Positions 1 through 6,159 of a stretch of DNA of 6,664 nt are shown here, piece by piece; the first letter of the stretch is position 1; each line of letters begins with the position of its first letter. Source of the DNA: Candidatus Uhrbacteria bacterium (GTDB lineage Bacteria > Patescibacteriota > Patescibacteriia > 2-12-FULL-60-25); contig JAHFIK010000024.1 in the NCBI GenBank assembly GCA_023246415.1, positions 11,691 through 18,354 on the forward strand. The letters are read 5' to 3'. The notes under the pieces are model-generated. The model was not told the DNA's origin. It worked only from the letters and a program-made list of their open reading frames with translations, and searched no databases. Position numbers and translations under genes: made by a program.

Positions 1-383
1 GGATAGGTGAAGAGGCCGACGCCGACGTTCTCGCCGCGCTTCAACGCTTTGTCTTTATACTGCGTCATCCGTTCGAGTTCCGCGATCTTCGCGATGGTCC
101 CGAGAATCCATGCAAGCTCCGTGTGCTCGCCGACTTCACTCTGAATAAAAATCTTTGAGCGCTTCGGATCCAGTCCGCACGCGAGATACGTCGCGGTTAG
201 GAGTTCCGAGTTGCGACGAAGTTCTGCTGGCTTCTGCGGCACGGTGATGGCGTGGAGATCGACAACGCAGTAGAGACAGGGGAATCGCTTTTGGATATCG
301 ACCCATTGCTTGATTGCCCCAATGTAGTTGCCGATATGGAGGACATTCGACGGCTGGATGCCGGAAAAACAGCGCTCGATCAT
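1..383 (-). CDS. trpS: Tryptophanyl-tRNA synthetase, N-terminal part (cut by window edge)
   Basis: Class I aminoacyl-tRNA synthetase that charges tRNA-Trp with tryptophan in the cytoplasm using ATP. The visible 127 residues read MIERCFSGIQPSN at the start, followed by the class I HIGH-type signature HIGN at residues 16-19 and NYIGAIKQW. After these come the TrpRS-typical DLHAIT and the segment QSEVGEHTELAWIL. These are hallmark TrpRS rather than TyrRS segments. The KMSKS loop and anticodon-binding part lie beyond position 1. The ATG at 381-383 is chosen because the FSGIQP block normally begins within about ten residues of the start. No SD precedes it, and the frame stays open upstream, but that stretch holds a terminator of the neighbouring gene and is not expected to be coding. 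Residue 13 is Asn where the family usually has Gly (PSG/PTG). Family assignment is very secure. Confidence 0.95.
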   Translation of the reverse strand, partial: MIERCFSGIQPSNVLHIGNYIGAIKQWVDIQKRFPCLYCVVDLHAITVPQKPAELRRNSELLTATYLACGLDPKRSKIFIQSEVGEHTELAWILGTIAKIAELERMTQYKDKALKRGENVGVGLFTY

Positions 384-393
384 AGTAGCGATG

Positions 394-422
394 ATTGTAG
401 GGGGTTTTGCGTAGGATGGCCA
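394..422 (-). promoter_or_regulatory. Candidate sigma70-type promoter for trpS
   Basis: On the minus strand TGGCCA (417-422; 4 of 6 match to TTGACA) and TACAAT (394-399; 5 of 6 match to TATAAT) are separated by exactly 17 bp. The expected start of transcription is near 387, only about four bases before the trpS ATG, so the mRNA would be leaderless or nearly so. This agrees with the lack of an SD. It is inferred from sequence only. Confidence 0.45.
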
Positions 423-465
423 GTCTGAAGGAATCCTCCGTGGTCGAACGGATTTGTTTGGATCG

Positions 466-491
466 AAAAACCGGTCAAGACGGCGACCGGT
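466..491 (-). terminator. Rho-independent terminator of the 60-residue membrane protein gene
   Basis: Read on the minus strand, a perfect 7-bp stem ACCGGTC (491-485) / GACCGGT (476-470) encloses an 8-base loop. It is followed directly by a T tract (470-466). It lies about 20 bases after the stop codon of the 60-residue gene and upstream of the trpS promoter, so it should separate the two transcription units. Confidence 0.75.
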
Positions 492-512
492 ATTCGAGTT
501 GAACCGAGATGG

Positions 513-695
513 CTAATGAGCAAGAAATTGGCCATGACGTACCGCGGCGACGACGGCGATGACGTAGAGGATATCTAAGCAGATCATAATCGGAATGAAT
601 ACGACCTTTTTGCTATCCTTTTCGCATTCGAACGCGAAGCACGTAAACAGGAACAACAGCCAGAATGAACCGATATAAAAATCGTCAGCACTCAT
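513..695 (-). CDS. Small two-helix membrane protein, 60 residues, unknown function
   Basis: I do not recognise the family. The protein has two hydrophobic segments, about residues 8-22 (rich in Phe, Leu and Trp) and 31-52 (Ile, Val and Ala). They are joined by a short charged loop, ECEKDSKK at 23-30, and followed by a short tail ending RHGQFLAH. This suggests a small inner-membrane hairpin protein. There are three cysteines, C19, C24 and C39, two of them close to the loop. The start is well supported: AGGAGG lies 5 bases before the ATG and a near-consensus promoter lies about 30 bases upstream. A perfect terminator follows, so the gene is a monocistronic unit. Its expression signals are the strongest in the window. 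The function could be a membrane-associated regulator, a stress peptide or a toxin-like peptide, but nothing in the sequence decides among these. Confidence 0.77.
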   Translation of the reverse strand: MSADDFYIGSFWLLFLFTCFAFECEKDSKKVVFIPIMICLDILYVIAVVAAVRHGQFLAH

Positions 696-700
696 CGCGA

Positions 701-706
701 CCTCCT
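701..706 (-). promoter_or_regulatory. Strong Shine-Dalgarno of the 60-residue gene
   Basis: AGGAGG on the minus strand sits 5 bases before the ATG at 695. It is the best ribosome binding site in the window. It fixes the start of this small gene and argues that the ORF is real despite its size. Confidence 0.8.
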
Positions 707-727
707 ACAGAACGGAACGACAAGATG

Positions 728-756
728 GTTGTAGGACTTCATCGTGTTGTTGTCAA
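728..756 (-). promoter_or_regulatory. Near-consensus sigma70 promoter for the 60-residue gene
   Basis: On the minus strand a perfect TTGACA (751-756) is followed after 17 bp by TACAAC (728-733). Immediately upstream of the -35 lies an AT-rich stretch (757-765), which could act as an UP element. Transcription should begin near 721, giving a leader of about 26 bases that includes the AGGAGG site. Confidence 0.8.
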
Positions 757-766
757 TTAATAATAG

Positions 767-813
767 ACGCCCTCCGATCTATCACATCAGGATGATGCGA
801 GATCAGAGGGCGT
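767..813. repeat. Long inverted repeat in the divergent intergenic region
   Basis: A 14-base arm at 767-780 (beginning ACGCCCTC) is complementary to 800-813 (ending GAGGGCGT) with one exception. On the minus strand that exception becomes a G-U wobble, so the RNA stem would be continuous in that direction. Inside the loop, CATC (785-788) and GATG (791-794) can pair as well. The element lies 10 bp beyond the -35 of the 60-residue gene and about 100 bp before the surface-protein ORF. No T tract follows directly on either strand. It may be a terminator remnant, an operator-like palindrome or a dispersed hairpin repeat. The sequence does not say which. Confidence 0.6.
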
Positions 814-915
814 GACGCGGGAGTGCGGATTGTTTTGTGTGTCTACGGAGGTTCGATCGGTCCATCGTCATCGTCTAAAAAAAATTATTTTATCTGTTCT
901 GCTTCTTCGTAAGAT

Positions 916-2904
916 ATGTTAAAATACTGGGCGTCTTCGGACGGTTTTGACGCTGTGTCCGCTTTCCTTTTTTCGCTTCGTAACGTTTCTAAAAAGATCG
1001 CTTCGGTTTTTTTAACGGTCTGTTTTTTTGTATTCCTGACATCGATTGCACACGCGAGCGCTGCAACGAATTTGGTGACGAATCCTGGTGCAGAAACGGG
1101 TGATGCGAGCGGATGGTCCAATATCGTGAGCGGTGGAAATGGGTGGGATATGAGTTCGAGCTGGGATGGCCAAATTCACAGCGGAACGCATGTATTTCGA
1201 ACGTCCTATGGGTGGGGAAGCATGGATCAAACGATTGACCTGGTCGCCGCCGGATATTCAACAACGACGTTGGACGGTCAGCCGGATATTTTGTTTTCTG
1301 ATTGGGTTTCGACCCGGTGCGCGAATAGTAGTTACTACATCACATATCAGTTGCTTCGAAGCGATCATTCCGTACTCGCAACGAGTGGTGCGACGTTTGG
1401 AACGGATGTGTCACCGGCGACGGTCGCAGATTCGACATGGACGCAAAAGAGTTATGCGTTTAGCGGGTATGGAACCGGCGCTCGATACGCCTATGTGAAA
1501 CAGGCGGGCGTGAGTTCGTGTGGCTGGGCAGGATATTACGGACCGCACTTCGATGATGTTTCAGTCACGGTTGGGAATAATACGAATCCGAGCGCCGCAC
1601 TCCTGCGTCCGGCAAATGGATCAACGAATGTGGCAACGAGTACGGCGTTTGAAATTGATTTTGATGAGGATGTGGCAACGAGTACCGGGAACGCGGTGCT
1701 GTATCGCGCCTCAGATAATGCGATTGTGGAAACGATTGATCTGACCGGATCTCGTGTCACGGCGTCGAGTACAAACGGATTGATCATTCGGCCTTCCGCA
1801 TCACTGGTTGGCGGAACGATGTACTACGTTCTGATCGATAGCGGCGGAATAAAAGATCTGGCCGGACATGCGTTTGCCGGAATCGCGGCATCAACAACCT
1901 GGCGATTCACGACGATCGATACGACGAATCCGACACTCTCATCGAGGTCTCCGCTGGTGAATGCCGTGGATGTCGGTATCGATGCGAATGTCACGATGAC
2001 GTTTTCCGAAGCGGTTCAAGCCGGAACAGGAAGCGTTGGAATCTATAACGCGTCGACGCATGCCCTTGTCGAAGCGATGAGCGTGACCGGAGGGCGCGTG
2101 TCTGGAACGGGAACGGCGGTGATCACGATTGATCCCGCGTCCACGCTTGCGTATGGAACAGCCTACGAGGTGCTGGTTGATGCAACGGCGTTTCGAGATC
2201 TGTCCGGAAATAATTACGCGGGCATCACGTCCACGGGGACGTGGGTGTTTACGACGGCAAATGCCCCGACCTGTCCGACCATTGCACACGCGGCATCGTA
2301 TCACGCGTATCCAACATGCGGCGTTGCGGCATGCGAGAACGGGTATGATGTTATCGGCGGGGCATGTGTCGCCTCTGGAGGCGGGGCGTATGTTCCGCCA
2401 CCGTCGATGGGGAACGGACTGACGGATCACGTGATTCCTATGAACGAGACGAAGGTCGTTGGCGATTTGCCTTCTAGCGGAATCAATCTCCTTTCCTATA
2501 TTCATTCACATGCGGAGTTTAATGCCGTGATGAGCGGCACGCACATCGTGCAGACGCATCACATGACGATTGCGGACATCGATATGACCCGGAAAACGAT
2601 TACCGTGGACATCTCATCGATTCCAACGCGGATACAGCTCAACGTCGGCGAGATGAAGCAGGCGGACTTGGACGGAGATGGGATCGCGGATATCGCGATG
2701 ACCTATAATCATTTGCTGATCAATCGCGTTGATCTTACGGTCACTCCGATTGATTCGACGGTTTCATCCGCGCTTCCGATTGAACAAACGGCTATCGCTC
2801 ATCCGCTTCAACCAGCGGCTCGCGTTGATCTCCTTGGTGGACTGGGTGCGTGGGATTTTTCTCAGTGGATGGGTCTGTTTGGAATTTTCGCTGTCGTCTA
2901 TTGA
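916..2904 (+). CDS. Secreted multidomain surface protein with two SbsA-type Ig-like domains
   Basis: The 662 residues contain, in order: an N-terminal region and signal peptide (Lys26-Lys27, hydrophobic core about 28-44, likely cleavage after an AHA or ASA motif near 47-50); a domain at about 51-220; two Ig-like repeats; a linker; and a C-terminal domain. The 51-220 domain opens NLVTNPGAETG and closes HFDDVSVTV, a pattern typical of jelly-roll carbohydrate-binding-like modules. The Ig-like repeats (about 223-334 and 337-449) share TG.RV, a YYVLID/YEVLVD strand, DLAG/DLSG and a closing W.FTT, matching the SbsA-type (Big_5) pattern. The linker (C453, C468, C473, C484) runs into a Gly/Pro stretch. 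The C-terminal domain carries DLDGDGIAD (584-592), resembling a Ca-binding loop. A role in surface attachment or glycan binding is inferred. The start is uncertain: there is no SD and the n-region is long, with GTG at 955 as an alternative. It ends in a short hydrophobic run, WMGLFGIFAVVY, cut by TGA (see findings). Confidence 0.9.
   Translation: MLKYWASSDGFDAVSAFLFSLRNVSKKIASVFLTVCFFVFLTSIAHASAATNLVTNPGAETGDASGWSNIVSGGNGWDMSSSWDGQIHSGTHVFRTSYGWGSMDQTIDLVAAGYSTTTLDGQPDILFSDWVSTRCANSSYYITYQLLRSDHSVLATSGATFGTDVSPATVADSTWTQKSYAFSGYGTGARYAYVKQAGVSSCGWAGYYGPHFDDVSVTVGNNTNPSAALLRPANGSTNVATSTAFEIDFDEDVATSTGNAVLYRASDNAIVETIDLTGSRVTASSTNGLIIRPSASLVGGTMYYVLIDSGGIKDLAGHAFAGIAASTTWRFTTIDTTNPTLSSRSPLVNAVDVGIDANVTMTFSEAVQAGTGSVGIYNASTHALVEAMSVTGGRVSGTGTAVITIDPASTLAYGTAYEVLVDATAFRDLSGNNYAGITSTGTWVFTTANAPTCPTIAHAASYHAYPTCGVAACENGYDVIGGACVASGGGAYVPPPSMGNGLTDHVIPMNETKVVGDLPSSGINLLSYIHSHAEFNAVMSGTHIVQTHHMTIADIDMTRKTITVDISSIPTRIQLNVGEMKQADLDGDGIADIAMTYNHLLINRVDLTVTPIDSTVSSALPIEQTAIAHPLQPAARVDLLGGLGAWDFSQWMGLFGIFAVVY
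917..925 (+). promoter_or_regulatory. Possible extended -10 overlapping the annotated start of the surface-protein gene
   Basis: TG-T-TAAAAT (TG at 917-918, TAAAAT at 920-925) matches an extended -10 element. The hexamer TTCTGC at 897-902 would be a poor -35 at 17 bp. If functional, transcription would start near 932, downstream of the ATG at 916, and the protein would have to begin later, for example at the GTG at 955 (residue 14). The AT-rich 878-893 stretch is an alternative location for the promoter. Only weakly supported. Confidence 0.3.
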
Positions 2905-2930
2905 TCCACGGGTGTTTTGTCAGCCGTGGA
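2905..2930 (+). terminator. Stem-loop directly after the surface-protein stop; weak terminator candidate
   Basis: TCCACGG (2905-2911) and CCGTGGA (2924-2930) form a perfect 7-bp stem with a 12-base loop, beginning on the base after the TGA. Only a broken T stretch (GTTTAT) follows, so termination would be inefficient. The position right after a UGA would also suit a readthrough-stimulating element. Which role applies, if either, is open. Confidence 0.35.
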
Positions 2931-2960
2931 CGCGTTTATCAACGCATCCGGCGTCGTCCG

Positions 2961-2969
2961 TGATATACT
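2961..2969 (+). promoter_or_regulatory. Extended -10 promoter for the 194-residue membrane protein gene
   Basis: TG-A-TATACT (TG at 2961-2962, TATACT at 2964-2969) is a strong extended -10 element. No good -35 is seen at 17 bp (AACGCA at 2941-2946), which extended -10 promoters can tolerate. Transcription should begin near 2976, leaving a leader of about 11 bases without an SD before the ATG at 2987. Confidence 0.55.
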
Positions 2970-2986
2970 TTCGAAACAAAATCGTT

Positions 2987-3571
2987 ATGCCGCCTCTTGG
3001 AATTCCAAAAGATGATGTCCCGATCAGTACCACGCCGCAGTATCTCCCGATTGCGTTGCTTGCGGGGTTGCTGATGATTTTTTCATCCATGGGGACGTAT
3101 CTCATCATGCGTGCCACTCAAAAAGAGGCAGCGCCACCTCCGCCAGCCGCTCCGGTGACGGTGACGACAGCTGATGGAGAAGTCCAGGTCGATCCTCAGG
3201 AATACATCAAAACATTTGAATCACAATTCAAAGAGATTGTTCCGGTCAAAAATAATATTTTTTACGTCGGGAATGGAAAGACCTCGTTAACCATTGAACG
3301 CGAAGGAGCGACGGAACTTCGAACCTACGTGACCTGGAATGAAGTCGAGGGGATGCCGAAGAATCAGGCCTGGGTCGTCGTTGATCTCTTGGAAATGACG
3401 GATGGAAAAACGCCCGTGGTCTCGCGAACAGAAACGTTGTTGAACGAAGCGGAAATCGTCGTCGTGAACGGCGTCTCGGTCACATTCGATCCAGGGGATG
3501 ATAATCAAATCGTGATCACGCTGGATTCCACGAAATACTGGGGCGCGAAACATCCTGGCGCGAAGCACTGA
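2987..3571 (+). CDS. Single-pass membrane-anchored protein, 194 residues, unknown function
   Basis: Family not recognised. The N-terminus (about residues 1-19, MPPLGIPKDDV onward) should be cytoplasmic. One transmembrane helix spans about 20-41, followed by an Arg/Lys-containing stretch and a Pro/Ala linker (about 47-56). The rest, about 60-194, is a soluble beta-rich domain (for example LTIEREGATELRTYVTW, AWVVVDLLEM, EIVVVNGVSVTF, NQIVITLD). The C-terminus carries a small duplicated GAKH (WGAKHPGAKH). The domain most likely faces the outside, because the linker and domain lack cysteines and follow the helix, but orientation is inferred. The ATG at 2987 is preferred because the frame upstream overlaps the surface-protein gene, the translation there looks non-coding, and a good extended -10 lies just before this ATG. 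It is flanked by two other exported proteins in the same orientation, suggesting a cell-surface function. Confidence 0.85.
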   Translation: MPPLGIPKDDVPISTTPQYLPIALLAGLLMIFSSMGTYLIMRATQKEAAPPPPAAPVTVTTADGEVQVDPQEYIKTFESQFKEIVPVKNNIFYVGNGKTSLTIEREGATELRTYVTWNEVEGMPKNQAWVVVDLLEMTDGKTPVVSRTETLLNEAEIVVVNGVSVTFDPGDDNQIVITLDSTKYWGAKHPGAKH

Positions 3572-3625
3572 TGAGTGCGATTCACGCGCCATCAGATCTC
3601 GCAAACAGTAAAAGGACGTACATTG

Positions 3626-3631
3626 TATTAT
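3626..3631 (+). promoter_or_regulatory. Weak -10-like hexamer before the 101-residue gene
   Basis: TATTAT (5 of 6 match) lies 40 bases before the ATG at 3672, with no convincing -35 at 16-18 bp. The rest of the 100-bp spacer holds a 6-bp stem (CTGATG 3568-3573 / CATCAG 3590-3595, no T tract) and a small palindrome, GACT-N8-AGTC, at 3644-3659. Whether this gene has its own promoter or is cotranscribed with the preceding one cannot be settled here. Confidence 0.25.
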
Positions 3632-3671
3632 CGATGATTCATTGACTCAATAAATAGTCTAAAGACCCTCT

Positions 3672-3977
3672 ATGCCTCCATCCCCGTCACAACAGCCCGT
3701 GTCCGCCAATCAAGGGCTCATGTCACTCGTCGTCGCGCTTCTCGTCTTGAACGCCGCCGGATTCTTGCTCTTATCGATTCAGTTCATTGCGCCGAAGCAG
3801 CAAGTCGCTGTGGTTTCGACCGCGACGATTAATTCAAAATTAGATGCGATTCAGGCGAAGCTCGCCTCATTCCAGGCGCAGGTGAAGCCAACGTCACCAA
3901 CGGCTCCTTCTGAAGTTCCGATGCAAGCGCCTCCGCAGGTTGCTCCACCTGTTGCCCCTCCGTCGGCCGCCTACTAA
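3672..3977 (+). CDS. Small single-pass membrane protein with coiled coil and Pro/Ala-rich tail, 101 residues
   Basis: Family not recognised. A Pro/Gln-rich N-terminus (about 1-15) precedes one strongly hydrophobic helix (about 16-40, LMSLVVALLVLNAAGFLLL onward). A short heptad-like amphipathic stretch (about 52-70, INSKLDAIQAKLASFQAQ) suggests a brief coiled coil. The last 30 residues are Pro-, Ala- and Val-rich (repeats such as APPQVAPPVAPP) and probably unstructured. There is no SD before the ATG. The frame closes with tandem TAATAA stops, and a strong terminator follows 20 bases later. Like the preceding gene, it begins MPP and pairs one N-terminal helix with a Pro-rich linker. It may act as an assembly or scaffold partner at the membrane, by analogy only. 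Confidence 0.8.
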   Translation: MPPSPSQQPVSANQGLMSLVVALLVLNAAGFLLLSIQFIAPKQQVAVVSTATINSKLDAIQAKLASFQAQVKPTSPTAPSEVPMQAPPQVAPPVAPPSAAY

Positions 3978-3996
3978 TAATCGTCATTCCAGAGAC

Positions 3997-4029
3997 AAAC
4001 ACACCCCCGCAAATCGCGGGGGTGTGTTT
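3997..4029. terminator. Strong bidirectional Rho-independent terminator
   Basis: A perfect 14-bp stem (3997-4010 with 4016-4029, containing CACCCCCGC / GCGGGGGTG) surrounds a 5-base loop, AAATC. It is followed by TTTT on the plus strand and by GTTTGT on the minus strand. It sits between the convergent 101-residue gene and RNase J, within about 20 and 45 bases of their stop codons, and should end transcription from both sides. Confidence 0.9.
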
Positions 4030-4074
4030 TGTATCTCTTTGAATGAATGCCTCCGTCAGTGCAGCGATGTTCGT

Positions 4075-6159
4075 TTACACTTCAATAATGACTGGCAAAA
4101 TCATCGGACGTCGTTCGGTTTTCTTGTAGAGGAATTCGCCCAAGTCATCGCGGAGTTTGTCTTTCAGATAGGCTGGATTTGCCGCACTGTTCGGATCCTT
4201 GTCTTTCAAGATGTGCATGGCGGTTCGACGTGCCTGCTGGATGAGATCCTGCGAATCTTTCATATAGATGAATCCGCGGGAAATGATATCCGGCAAAGTG
4301 AGACAGCGTCCGGTCCGTTCTTCAACGACCGCAACGACGATGACGATTCCATCACCGGCAAGCTCTTGGCGATCGCGCAACACGATTTGATTCGTGTCAC
4401 CCACGCCAAGTCCGTCGACGAAGACGTATTCGGTCGGCACTTTTTTGTTCGTGAGAATGCCGTTTCCTTTCAGATCGAATTCCATGACCTGCCCGTTGTC
4501 GGCGATGAAGATGTTCTCTTTCGGAAAACCGATGCGCTGGGCCACCTTCGAGTGTTCGACAAGGAAGGAGTAGTGTCCTTCGATCGGGACGAGATACTTT
4601 GGCTTCACCATTTCAATCAGTTCAGACAGATCTTCCTGCTTGGCGTGTCCGCCCGCGTGCACATCCATCATCTTGTAGTGGATGACGTTTGCGCCTTCGC
4701 GGCACAGCGTGTCTTTGACGCGCTGAACCATGCGCTCGTTGCCAGGAATGACAGAGCTTGAGAACACAACCGTGTCATCAGGTTCAATGGCGAGGAATGG
4801 ATGCTCGCGATTCGCAATCCGCATGAGCACGGCGCGCTCTTCGCCTTGCGCACCCGTACAGACGATCGCGACCTTATCCTTTGGGAGTTTGACCGCCTCT
4901 TTCGAGTCGATCAAGGTTCCGCGCTGGACTTTGACGTATCCGAGTTCCTGCGCGATGGCGATATTTGATTTCATCGAAAACCCTTCAACGGCCACTTTTC
5001 GTCCATTCCGTTCACAGGCTTGAATGATCTGCTGAATACGCGAGATCATTGAAGAGAAGGTTCCGATGATGATGCGGCCTTTTGCCTGCGAAATAATTTC
5101 ATCGATATTCGTTTGAATATCATGTTCCGGAAGCTGGCGACCGGGTTGGCTTGCGTTGGTGGAGTCTGAGAGGAGCGCGAGCACTTTGCGCTTGCCGAGG
5201 GATTTGATTTTCTCTGTTTCTTGCGTGGACTGTGCACCTTCGCCGAAATCAAGCTTGAAGTCGCCCGTATGCACGATGGTCCCGCACGGCGTATTGATAA
5301 TGATTCCCATGGACGTTGGAATCGAGTGCGCCACGCCGAAGAATTCAATCGTAAATGCGCCCAAGCGAAGAACGTCGTTGTACTTCACGGATCGCAAATT
5401 GAGCGGTGGTTTATCGCGATGTTCCTGATGGCGCTTGTTGATCATGCCGCACGACAGATCCGTGGAGAAAATCGGGGGATTCCCAATTTTATTCGCGATG
5501 TGCGAAATGGCGCCGATATGGTCCAAGTGCGCGTGCGTAATAATGACGCCGCGAATATTTTTTTCTTTGCCTTTGACGTACGACAGGTTTGGGATGATGT
5601 AATCGACACCCGGCATGTCTTCATCCGGAAACTGAAGACCAAGGTCGATAATGATGATGTCATTGCCGAATTCAATCAGCGTGCAGTTGCGGCCGATTTC
5701 TTCATTGCCGCCGAGGACCATGATTTTCAACCGCTTATCGCCTTCGAGTTGATCGACGTCTGTGCCGGTTTTGAGGTGTGGCGCATTTTTAAATGCAGAC
5801 ATGCGCGGCAGCTTTTGAAATTCTTTGCGCATGCCGAATCGCGCCCCTTTCTTCCGTCGCGGCGGTTGTGCGGACGATTGGGAAGATTGCGGATGCGGTT
5901 TTTGCGCGTCTCGAGTGGTCATCGGGCGAGCCTGAAATTTCGCTTTCTGGAATCCCATGGGATTTCGGGTAGGCGAAGACGGCGCGGCAACAATGGGTTT
6001 CGACGTCGGAATCTGAATCGCGTGTGGGACGTGCGGCGTTCCGGAGGGGCCGGATGGACGCGGCGGACGCGGATCATGGCGATTCCATCGCCGTGGGTGC
6101 GGGTGACGTGGAGATTGCCCAGATGGGCTTCCCGTCCCTGCGTTTGGTTGTGGTGTCAT
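4075..6159 (-). CDS. rnj: Ribonuclease J with long basic, proline-rich N-terminal extension
   Basis: Zn-dependent 5'-to-3' exo/endoribonuclease of the metallo-beta-lactamase beta-CASP family, acting in mRNA decay and rRNA maturation. Numbered from the upstream GTG at 6198, the motifs are: LGGNEEIGRN (162-171), HAHLDH (222-227) for the two metals, His291 in GVAHSIP, Asp313 in HTGDF, SDSTNA (344-349), GTFSS (379-383), TGAQGE (448-453), IPGNE (484-488) and HAGGHAKQEDL (514-524). A C-terminal region with SRGFIYMKDSQDL completes it. The core from about residue 155 is about 550 residues, the usual RNase J length. Before it lie about 140 residues rich in Pro, Arg, Ser and Gln, probably disordered and RNA-binding. 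The ATG at 6159 is preferred over the GTG at 6198 (13 residues longer); neither has an SD. A shared terminator ends it. A promoter 430 bases upstream suggests a long regulatory leader. Confidence 0.95.
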   Translation of the reverse strand: MTPQPNAGTGSPSGQSPRHPHPRRWNRHDPRPPRPSGPSGTPHVPHAIQIPTSKPIVAAPSSPTRNPMGFQKAKFQARPMTTRDAQKPHPQSSQSSAQPPRRKKGARFGMRKEFQKLPRMSAFKNAPHLKTGTDVDQLEGDKRLKIMVLGGNEEIGRNCTLIEFGNDIIIIDLGLQFPDEDMPGVDYIIPNLSYVKGKEKNIRGVIITHAHLDHIGAISHIANKIGNPPIFSTDLSCGMINKRHQEHRDKPPLNLRSVKYNDVLRLGAFTIEFFGVAHSIPTSMGIIINTPCGTIVHTGDFKLDFGEGAQSTQETEKIKSLGKRKVLALLSDSTNASQPGRQLPEHDIQTNIDEIISQAKGRIIIGTFSSMISRIQQIIQACERNGRKVAVEGFSMKSNIAIAQELGYVKVQRGTLIDSKEAVKLPKDKVAIVCTGAQGEERAVLMRIANREHPFLAIEPDDTVVFSSSVIPGNERMVQRVKDTLCREGANVIHYKMMDVHAGGHAKQEDLSELIEMVKPKYLVPIEGHYSFLVEHSKVAQRIGFPKENIFIADNGQVMEFDLKGNGILTNKKVPTEYVFVDGLGVGDTNQIVLRDRQELAGDGIVIVVAVVEERTGRCLTLPDIISRGFIYMKDSQDLIQQARRTAMHILKDKDPNSAANPAYLKDKLRDDLGEFLYKKTERRPMILPVIIEV

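Noticed and set aside
498..505. GGTTCAAC on the minus strand, resembling a tRNA T-loop
   Set aside because: Flanking bases do not form a T-stem, and no acceptor or anticodon arms are present.
885..1121. Minus-strand 78-codon frame with a charged, protein-like tail (ending ISYEEAEQIK)
   Set aside because: It lies antisense to the signal peptide of the surface protein. Reversed Phe/Leu codons give Lys/Glu-rich sequence automatically. It has no SD or promoter.
1628..1685. 16-bp direct repeat (ATGTGGCAACGAGTAC at 1628-1643 and 1670-1685)
   Set aside because: Both copies are in frame inside the first Ig-like domain and encode VATST twice; best explained by local codon coincidence or small duplication within a coding repeat, not a mobile element.
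2902..2904. UGA recoded as glycine genome-wide (as in Gracilibacteria/Absconditabacteria)
   Set aside because: RNase J and the surface protein contain no internal in-frame TGA over more than 4 kb of coding sequence, and Gly is encoded by GGN throughout. UGA looks like a stop.
2905..2930. Stem-loop after UGA as a selenocysteine SECIS element
   Set aside because: The apical loop is nearer the UGA than usual for bacterial SECIS, and the UGA falls in a hydrophobic segment with no redox motif or selenoprotein family resemblance.
3940..4761. Plus-strand 273-codon frame
   Set aside because: Runs through the strong bidirectional terminator and then antisense to RNase J; a shadow.
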